Source: Bacillus ectoiniformans
GTDB lineage: Bacteria; Bacillota; Bacilli; Bacillales; Domibacillaceae
Length of the DNA: 64,000 bases
NCBI RefSeq assembly: GCF_016908875.1
Contig: NZ_JAFBES010000012.1
Coordinates: forward strand, 28,309-92,308
Direction: 5' to 3'
A model generated the notes under the pieces. That model did not search any database, was not told where the DNA came from, and was given only the letters and a program-made list of their open reading frames with translations. Numbering within the stretch: the stretch's first letter is position 1; each line of letters starts with the position of its first letter. This document shows positions 58,591 through 64,000 of this stretch, piece by piece. The position numbers and the translations under genes were made by a program.

Positions 58591-58697
58591 AGCTAACAGA
58601 GCTTTACAAAAACAAGTAAATCTCCACTCACCATTTTATGCATCTATTAATATAGGGTATAATAAGGGTAGGATAATGACGAAGGAGGCATCAAAAA

Positions 58698-58868
58698 GTG
58701 TCTATTTCAGAAAAAATCATTAAAGATATCGAAATGTTAAGTGAAAAAGAAAGAAAACAGATGCTCGATAAAATTAAGGAAAAATACATGGCTAATGATG
58801 TCATTTTACTAAGTAAAAGTTTTGACTGGTGGGAAAATGAAGAGGATGACATCTATAATGAGCAATAA
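58698..58868 (+). CDS. Small antitoxin-like protein
   Basis: 56 residues from GTG 58698, nine bases after AAGGAGG. Charged helical protein (KIIKDIEMLSEKERKQMLDKIKEK) with an acidic, Trp-containing tail (SFDWWENEEDDIYNEQ), the usual form of an antitoxin that threads into a PemK/MazF groove. Its stop overlaps the start of the toxin frame (ATG 58858), the standard antitoxin-toxin coupling. Its toxin is frameshifted, so it may now be an orphan. Confidence 0.75.
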   Translation: MSISEKIIKDIEMLSEKERKQMLDKIKEKYMANDVILLSKSFDWWENEEDDIYNEQ

Positions 58869-59194
58869 GGTGAAATTGCAACAGGGCGATGTTTGGTTGG
58901 CGGATGTAGTATTTAGAGGATCTCGTCAAACTAAACAACGTCCTGTTATTATTTGTTGGCAATGAAATGGCTTTGGACCTTGATGTCATTATTGCTCCTG
59001 TAACTAGTCAGCAGCCTCGGAACCAATTTGATGTTGTTGTTGAATATTGGAAAGAAGCTGGGTTGTTAAAACCTTCAGTCGCACGTACTTCTAAAATTAT
59101 TTCGGTCCATGGTTCTGAATTGAAACGACACTTAGGTGTATTACATAATCATGATCTTGAAAGAGTCCTATATATGTGCAGAAACTTATTTTAA
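58858..59194 (+). pseudogene. PemK/MazF-family toxin with a frameshift
   Basis: The first frame from ATG 58858 gives VKLQQGDVWLADVVFRG...KQRPVII, the N-terminus of PemK/MazF toxins with the conserved GDVW and RPV. It then hits TGA at 58963. One base later (extra T in ATTATTTGTTGG, about 58952-58954) the frame continues VGNEMALDLDVIIAPVTSQ...SKIISVHGSELKRHLG to TAA 59192, the rest of the family. A single-base insertion, or recoding, separates the halves. Catalytic Arg/Thr-type residues lie in both parts, so the product should be dead without a shift. Confidence 0.8.
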
Positions 59195-59358
59195 GTAGTG
59201 AAGTTATTCTTCAGAAGGTGGAAAATGGTTTTTGTTGCTGAAGCGCACGTGTCAACGAGACATATTCCTGCACCACAGGGACACGGTACCTGTCCCTGTG
59301 TCCCTCCAAGCGTTTCTTCTCCACAATTTTCACAATATGCTTCAATATTATTTGCCAT
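59191..59358 (-). CDS. Small zinc-ribbon protein, last gene of the MORN unit
   Basis: 55 residues: YCENCGEE and VPCPCGAG give a CxxC-CxC zinc ribbon, followed by ICLVDTCASATKTIFHLL. ATG 59356-59358 lies behind TAGGAGCG. The middle (GGTQGQVPCPCG) is encoded by a palindrome, GGGACAC-GGTACC-TGTCCC, of the kind seen in the repeats, so a repeat may have inserted in frame. Converges on the toxin remnant with overlapping stops. Function unknown. Confidence 0.6.
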   Translation of the reverse strand: MANNIEAYCENCGEETLGGTQGQVPCPCGAGICLVDTCASATKTIFHLLKNNFTT

Positions 59359-59372
59359 AATTTTACACGCTC

Positions 59373-59528
59373 CTATTTCTCGATTTTGATTGTAATTTTT
59401 TTTGTAGCATCATCAATCTTTTTACCGATTTCAGTTCCCTTAGGTCCAAATAAAGATCCAACCTTTGTTGCTACATCTTTTACTTTAATATTTTTGTACT
59501 CTACATTTAAATTTTGTTTACCAAACAT
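59373..59528 (-). CDS. Small protein of the MORN unit
   Basis: 51 residues beginning MFGKQNLNVEYKNIKVKDVA and ending KKIDDATKKITIKIEK: basic, soluble, beta/alpha. The second ATG (59528) is chosen, nine bases after AAAGGAG; the first ATG abuts it. 36 bases behind the 303-residue gene and 14 bases before the zinc-ribbon gene, so probably one transcript. No family recognised. Confidence 0.6.
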   Translation of the reverse strand: MFGKQNLNVEYKNIKVKDVATKVGSLFGPKGTEIGKKIDDATKKITIKIEK

Positions 59529-59564
59529 ACCTTTCATCTCCTTTAAATTCGATTTTCTATGAAC

Positions 59565-60476
59565 TTACTTTTCGGATTTAAAAAACTCCAATAATTCACT
59601 AGTTTTCGCTTCAGCCTCAATTTTTTCACAAATTTCTGGGTTCTTAAGTAAATATTCATATAGCTTTAAATGCATCTGAGAATAATCTGAAGTAAAATCC
59701 GCTAAATCACTAATTTTAGAGTTGCCTTCTATGTCTTCAATAAATTCATAATCACGCTTCATCTCTGCATAGTATAAAATGGTCTCATAAGATTTTTGAT
59801 GAGCCTGTTCTTCAAATTTTGATATTAAGTATTGAAGTATTTCGTAATACCCGCTTTCTACATGCACCTGTTGAGCTATTTCCTTTAAAGTTAAATTATC
59901 GAAATCACTAAGAATGTTTTTTGAATTTTTTAATCCATAGCCACGATTGCCTTCCTCATCGTTCCAATAAATATCCCCAAAACTAATCTCATGATTTAGT
60001 GGCTTTGCAGCAACACGTAATTTATCTAATTTATTTTTTACATCTATTACACTTTTAGCATTGTTGTAATCGATTGAGGTTTTAATAGTAGCTATCCATT
60101 CATCAAATGTGACTTCATCTACCTTATCTTCATGTAAAGCACTTGTTAAAATAATTGAAACGACATCAAACAGTTCAAGTGTTTGATCTGTGCTTGAAAG
60201 ATCCAAGTTTAAATTAAACCATTTTCCAATTTCTGAAGTTTCTTCAAGCGAAGCTCTTAAAAATTCCTTAACAACATGTCTTTCTGTACGTAAAACATAA
60301 TTCTTGTTACCGATTTTATAATTTGCCTCTGTTCTTAAAAGTACATTCTTCATCAAAAAATTAAACTTTTTTCTCAAGAGCCTTTTTAAAGATTCTGAAT
60401 CACGTGAAGTTGAAGTAATTTCTGCTTCAATTTCTTCATAGATTTCAGAAGCTAAAACTAGTTTAATATTCTCCAT
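59565..60476 (-). CDS. Protein of unknown function, first of a small-protein cluster
   Basis: 303 residues, soluble, acidic and mostly helical (Lys/Glu/Leu-rich), with one mixed segment (HEISFGDIYWNDEEGNRGYGLKN). No signal peptide, membrane helix, Cys cluster or catalytic motif is visible. I do not recognise a family. Only 36 bases separate it from the next small gene. The MORN-protein gene lies 337 bases upstream in the same direction behind a terminator-like hairpin. Its base composition is lower in GC than the left half of the window, in line with transferred DNA. Confidence 0.65.
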   Translation of the reverse strand: MENIKLVLASEIYEEIEAEITSTSRDSESLKRLLRKKFNFLMKNVLLRTEANYKIGNKNYVLRTERHVVKEFLRASLEETSEIGKWFNLNLDLSSTDQTLELFDVVSIILTSALHEDKVDEVTFDEWIATIKTSIDYNNAKSVIDVKNKLDKLRVAAKPLNHEISFGDIYWNDEEGNRGYGLKNSKNILSDFDNLTLKEIAQQVHVESGYYEILQYLISKFEEQAHQKSYETILYYAEMKRDYEFIEDIEGNSKISDLADFTSDYSQMHLKLYEYLLKNPEICEKIEAEAKTSELLEFFKSEK

Positions 60477-60689
60477 AATAGCTTTCCCTTCAACAGAATT
60501 CTAAAAATCTTTAATGTTAATTTTAAATCCTTTCCCTTAAAAACTCGAGGAACCAAAAACTTTTTTTAAATTCCGTACTAATCAAATTAACTATAGCTTA
60601 GGTACAATCCTCTATAATCATATCTATAATTCAACATAAGTATCCAATTTTCTTTAAAGGTTTTGTTCCAGAATATGGCCCTAAAATGC

Positions 60690-60722
60690 AAAACAAGCGC
60701 CAATTCCTCAAGAATGGCGCCC
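60690..60722 (-). terminator. Hairpin between the MORN gene and the small-protein cluster
   Basis: GCGCCA and TGGCGC form a short GC stem followed by TTGTTTTG on the minus strand. The rest of 60477-60813 has no gene. GCGCCCGGTTGTTGAAGA at 60715-60732 nearly repeats 62725-62742 (GCGCCCGATTGTTGAAGA), so the MORN gene is bracketed by direct repeats of 18 bases. Confidence 0.6.
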
Positions 60723-60813
60723 GGTTGTTGAAGACCAAAGGATGTTTAAAATGGATTGCACTATTTAACTCTAGCACCCTTTAGTTCAAGAAGAAATTAT
60801 TTTAATGGATATC

Positions 60814-62484
60814 TTAATTGTTTTTTCTTCGATTATGTTCACTATAATACACTGTTAGATTTTCTTCTATGTCCTCTCGTTCCAGTGCTTCTCCTTCTTT
60901 CCAATCGACTTTGATGTAATCTTCCCAGTCGGAATATTCTCTCCGTGTCTCTTCATTTATCCATTCTTGATAATAATCTTCCTGCTGTTCCAACTGTTCC
61001 AACATGCTATCGTCTGGCTCCCAATTTTCTTGGTGAATGATATCATCTAAACCGAATCCAAACTCATTCCTTTTAAAACGAATTCCTGTACCAGTATTAG
61101 GTTTTCCTTCTCGAATCTTACCCGTGAATTTCTTTACTTTTTCTCTATAAAAATCATAGTTAGTTACTTTACCATTCCAAGGGCGCCCATCTCTAAATTC
61201 TCCAACAAAATGTTCTTTCCCCTTTTTGTATAGAGTACCTTGGGAACGTTCACCTTGTTCATATAATCCCTTAAATAATATTTTCCCATCTTCCATATAG
61301 GCAGTGCCTCTGCCTTCTCTTATTCCATTTTTTACATTTCCTCGGAAAGATACGGAACCATTAGAATGAAATTCGGTTGTAATACCAGTAAATATTACAC
61401 CATTCTGAAACTTTCCATTAAAATAATATCGTTCCTGCTCTGTACCGTGCGAATCGATTAACTCTCCTTCTATAATCGTTCTTTCTGGTCCAGTTGTTTC
61501 ATATTTAATCAAATAATGTTTTGAAACATTATCAAAATAACCATATACCTTACCTGTCCTAAATAACCCCTTTGTAAAGTGTCCTTCCGCCTTTTTATAG
61601 TCATTTGCCGTATAAAGTATCCCTTCCCCATCCCATAGTTCTCCGCTACGTACAGAATAAAAACGGACATTATTAATCATTACATCAAAAGATGTCATTT
61701 CTGTTTTCTGTTTTTTAACTTGATTTTCTGGAAACGTGAGTAGATAGATTTTTTGTAAAATAATATAAAAATTAATTTCCAAAAAGTCGTCTGCTGAAGA
61801 AGTAGCATACTGATCTAAAGCCGGTGACGGGAAAAAATCAGCAAAATACCGTTCACTCACCCCTTTTATAACCCGTGATAATTCATCATTCTGATCTGTA
61901 GAATTGTCTAGAGGATTTTCTAATAAGCTTTGTAATGTAAAAAAGTCATTATACATTTGATAAACTATATTTAAATCCTCATTAGATAATCCGTTTCGTA
62001 ATGTCGCCACATTTTTAATCCATTCGTTGCTAAAGAACAATCGTTTAGGATTAGGGCTTATGCCTTTATTTACTGTACTTATATAGAGATCACGAAGATA
62101 AGAGAATCCACGTTGTAAATCATAGTATACAATCAAGGCTTGTTCACGAACGACCTCTTTATCACGATTTTCCTCCAAGCTTTTTAGCTCTTTTGAAACT
62201 TGAAAACTTCCTATACTTACCTTCCACACTAAATAGCTAAAAATAGCAGTTGTGATTATGCTATATAATGCTAAAAGAATTGTGCCTACATACGATAACG
62301 AAGCTATAGCATCGGCAGTCCTAGATGGATTACCTCGTAACTGGAGCATTTTTCCAAAAGCATCAAATAAATTACCAAAAATAAAATATAAAACTAGCGA
62401 ACTAAGTATTAAAGGTATTAGAAATACAAGTAAAATCCAGCTCTGTTTTCGGGATAAATATCTTTTTTTCTTTTTTTTAGCCAT
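60814..62484 (-). CDS. Two-TM protein with C-terminal MORN repeats
   Basis: 556 residues from ATG 62482-62484 behind AAGGAG. A basic N-terminus (AKKKKKRYLSRKQ) precedes two helices (about 15-40, 62-92). A cytosolic helical region (95-250) follows, then MORN-like repeats (about 295-480; GHFTKGLFRTGKVYG, YYFNGKFQNGVIFTG, SFRGNVKNGIREGRG, FKGLYEQGERSQG, FVGEFRDGRPWNG). The tail is acidic (DWEDYIKVDWKEGE). MORN sheets bind lipids or proteins. The architecture is unfamiliar to me as a named family; a membrane effector or scaffold is possible. Confidence 0.75.
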   Translation of the reverse strand: MAKKKKKRYLSRKQSWILLVFLIPLILSSLVLYFIFGNLFDAFGKMLQLRGNPSRTADAIASLSYVGTILLALYSIITTAIFSYLVWKVSIGSFQVSKELKSLEENRDKEVVREQALIVYYDLQRGFSYLRDLYISTVNKGISPNPKRLFFSNEWIKNVATLRNGLSNEDLNIVYQMYNDFFTLQSLLENPLDNSTDQNDELSRVIKGVSERYFADFFPSPALDQYATSSADDFLEINFYIILQKIYLLTFPENQVKKQKTEMTSFDVMINNVRFYSVRSGELWDGEGILYTANDYKKAEGHFTKGLFRTGKVYGYFDNVSKHYLIKYETTGPERTIIEGELIDSHGTEQERYYFNGKFQNGVIFTGITTEFHSNGSVSFRGNVKNGIREGRGTAYMEDGKILFKGLYEQGERSQGTLYKKGKEHFVGEFRDGRPWNGKVTNYDFYREKVKKFTGKIREGKPNTGTGIRFKRNEFGFGLDDIIHQENWEPDDSMLEQLEQQEDYYQEWINEETRREYSDWEDYIKVDWKEGEALEREDIEENLTVYYSEHNRRKNN

Positions 62485-62667
62485 ATTAGCTCCTTGCAAA
62501 TCGTTAATTGTTATTTTGATTTAATAATACTACTTTTTGCATTCATTCTTAAAGTAAGAACGCAAGTAAATCCGCATTTTCGTGACCATACCCCTAAAAG
62601 GGGTCAAGCCGACAAAACGCGGATATCATATGTTATCAAGACCTAAATTATAGAAATCCTTAAAAAT

Positions 62668-62712
62668 AAAGAAGAACACATATTAGTCATGTATAATATG
62701 TGTTCTTCTTTT
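62668..62712. terminator. Bidirectional hairpin
   Basis: AAAGAAGAACACATATTA and its complement make an 18-bp perfect stem with T/A tails. It stands alone between the MORN gene's promoter side and the remnant region. Confidence 0.8.
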
Positions 62713-62839
62713 ATTCAATTAAAGCGCCCGATTGTTGAAGATCTTTTTAATCAACTATAGTACCTAAGTATAGGAAAAGATGCAGGTTTACAGCGTTAAT
62801 AAATTATCTGTATATAAAGGTTTTATTCAGATTACACCT

Positions 62840-63066
62840 CTATATCGTTTTCCGAAAAATCACGAAAAGTTTTATTGGAGCTATGTTTGCATAAAAAGCT
62901 GGATCAACAGTATTCAAAGGAAATTCCAAGAAATATTGTTTTGTAGCATTTCTCGGGGTTTTGTGTCTTCCAAAACTTTTATTTGGAAACATATAGTAAC
63001 GCAGCTGTGCATCGGTAATGTTAAACCAGCTGGCTACTTCAGTGTGGCGTTACCCTTTATGCAAAA
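62840..63066 (-). pseudogene. Unidentified gene remnant
   Basis: On the minus strand a frame without a start reads RHTEVASWFNITDAQLRYYM, then FPNKSFGRHKTPRNATKQYF and NTVDPAFYANIAPIKL before a stop. It looks like natural protein (HTH-like start) but a stop lies before it and no ribosome site is seen. I cannot name the family. Likely part of a decayed element. Confidence 0.4.
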
Positions 63067-63089
63067 AAGATGAATGGATTATATATAGA

Positions 63090-63360
63090 TTATACACATC
63101 TTATTAGATCTCTGTAAATTTCGCGTGCTGACAACGGAGCAGCTTGCAGAACGAAATGAGACGTTTCGGCTCTTTATTTAAACAAGGTGCAATATCAGCT
63201 GAGGAAAGCTGGCTTAATTCGTTCCTATACGCAATCGGGGTCAAGTGAGCAAAGAAAGGGGCATTCCTTTCATGCGATTTCTTTACATGGCATAGGGGCA
63301 CTGCATTACAATCAGCATTTTATAGATTTACGCAGACGATCCGATTTGCACCGAATGAAG
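63090..63360 (+). pseudogene. Remnant of a replication-relaxation-like winged-helix protein
   Basis: LCKFRVLTTEQLAERNETFRLFI then, one frame over, YQLRKAGLIRSYTQSGSSEQRKG...FHAISLHGIGALHYNQHF. LTTEQLA followed by L-x-KAGLI is the winged-helix pattern of Replic_Relax proteins of plasmids and conjugative elements. At least one frameshift and no start codon with a ribosome site. The assignment is tentative. Confidence 0.45.
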
Positions 63361-63396
63361 TTCTAAAGGTCTTTCAAATAAAGGAGGAACAGCTAG

Positions 63397-63900
63397 ATGA
63401 CTAAGCATCAAATCATTCGAGCCTTGCTATATGACATTTGCTTTGCAACAGGCTACGCATTTTTTCTAAGCAGTTTACTAGGTTGGTTTGTACCATCACC
63501 CTTTTTATCTTTTCTATTTATATTGCTTTCTGCAAGTCTGTTTATCCTACATATACGAGTAGACGAGCAAAATCAGAAGAAGGAAATGGTTATGTTATTT
63601 GTAGTCGTGTACCTAGCCATGATTGTATTGTACGGCATGTTTGCCTACTTCCGAGCGAAATCCAATTATAAAAAGGTACGTGGTAACCAAAATGGCGTAT
63701 TAGCCAACGTGAGCGTGAGCAGATGGATCTTGACGAGAAGAATGTATTCTTTTCGTTGGGATTTGAGTATGAGAGTGAGGGGGAGTATAGAGGGCGTATC
63801 GCCAACATTTCAGAAATTTTGTATGATAAGTAGCCTAAGGAAGATTTTGCTGCTATGATTTTGGAACGTTTTTGTTCTTACTATGCATTCTAAATTGCAC
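63397..63900 (+). pseudogene. Frameshifted small membrane protein
   Basis: ATG 63397 (AAAGGAGGAAC upstream) opens a frame with three helices (FATGYAFFLSSLLGWFV, FLFILLSASLFIL, MLFVVVYLAMIVLYGMFAYF). After about residue 100 the frame becomes Arg/Ser-rich nonsense, while the next frame (about 63707 on) reads EREQMDLDEKNVFFSLGFEYESEGEYRGRIANISEILYDK, stop, PKEDFAAMILERFCSYYAF, stop. So a frameshift and a stop break what was a single protein of about 165 residues. Confidence 0.7.
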
Positions 63901-64000
63901 CTGATTGTTAATGACGCCTGATAATGACCAGAAATTGACAGCTCATTTTGTCCTGAACCTGACGGGTTTTTTGCCATTTAAAGATAGGGAGGCTTTAAAG
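63901..64000. other. Right edge, nothing recognised
   Basis: The last 100 bases contain no frame that I can attach to a family; GGGAGGCTTTAAAG at the very end carries the CTTTAAAG core of the family-B repeats. Confidence 0.3.

Noticed and set aside
58945..58965. Programmed frameshift site in the PemK/MazF gene
   Set aside because: ATTATTTGTTGG is not a classical slippery heptamer, and no stimulatory stem or internal SD is obvious; a simple one-base insertion is more likely.

Overview
The window looks like chromosomal DNA of a low-GC, endospore-forming member of the Bacillaceae. The evidence is strong AGGAGG-type ribosome binding sites, many TTG/GTG starts, Rho-independent terminators after most units, B. 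subtilis-type Fur, Zur and sigma-B sites, a CwlJ-like spore cortex hydrolase, two sporulation-kinase-like histidine kinases, an XRE/DUF2975 (YozG/YoaS-like) pair, Amj and a zinc-free S14/L31 pair. I cannot name the genus. I see no rRNA, tRNA, CRISPR array or intact prophage.

Layout. 0-5.6 kb: a Na+/H+ antiporter, then a two-gene operon (large lipoprotein, then a beta-propeller/di-heme cytochrome lipoprotein) behind a near-perfect Fur box. 5.8-11.1 kb: membrane acyltransferase, MsrAB, secreted M28 aminopeptidase, a sigma-B stress protein and a decayed alcohol dehydrogenase. 11.2-15.8 kb: a chemoreceptor and a four-gene operon joining a CarH-like B12 light-sensor module to a STAS protein. 16-21 kb: the YcgR/YcgQ permease pair and a persulfide-detoxification operon (CstB-like dioxygenase-rhodanese, TusA-rhodanese) behind tandem CstR-like operators. 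21-25 kb: FUSC exporter, KinB-like kinase, and a zinc-ribbon/DUF2085 membrane cluster. 25-29 kb: a surface locus with a class D sortase, an LPXTG protein of about ten 35-residue repeats, and a second repeat protein. 29-36 kb: DUF305 and DUF1540 proteins, an SLH protein, a PgaC-PgaD polysaccharide synthase pair and a multi-PAS kinase. 36-46 kb: Lin0512 protein, SelO, a WHH nuclease-toxin protein, a divergent vWA/HTH pair, an ECF S component, CwlJ, a lipoprotein and a lone AAA ATPase. 46-50 kb: a zinc-starvation island (Zur boxes, S14, L31) and a Ca2+/Na+ antiporter.

50-64 kb is more accessory. It holds an RsgA paralogue, XRE-membrane pairs, a NUDIX protein, Amj, a HipA-like kinase with a partner, a toxin-antitoxin pair with a frameshifted toxin, a four-gene unit headed by a two-TM MORN protein, several broken genes (histidine phosphatase, GNAT, toxin, membrane protein) and a degraded mobile-element remnant at the right edge. 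At least seven copies of an imperfect palindromic repeat with a GGGACGGTTCT core lie between 46 and 59 kb. A second family with a TTTAAAG/GTTAAAG core is scattered through the whole window.

The best candidates for undescribed biology are the Fur-controlled lipoprotein/di-heme cytochrome pair, the B12-STAS operon, the HipA-like kinase plus partner, the MORN-protein operon, and a gene whose reading frame is interrupted by TGA exactly where a zinc-ribbon cysteine is expected. Three genes also have their best Shine-Dalgarno sequence positioned for a non-standard start codon (ATC, ATA, CTG).
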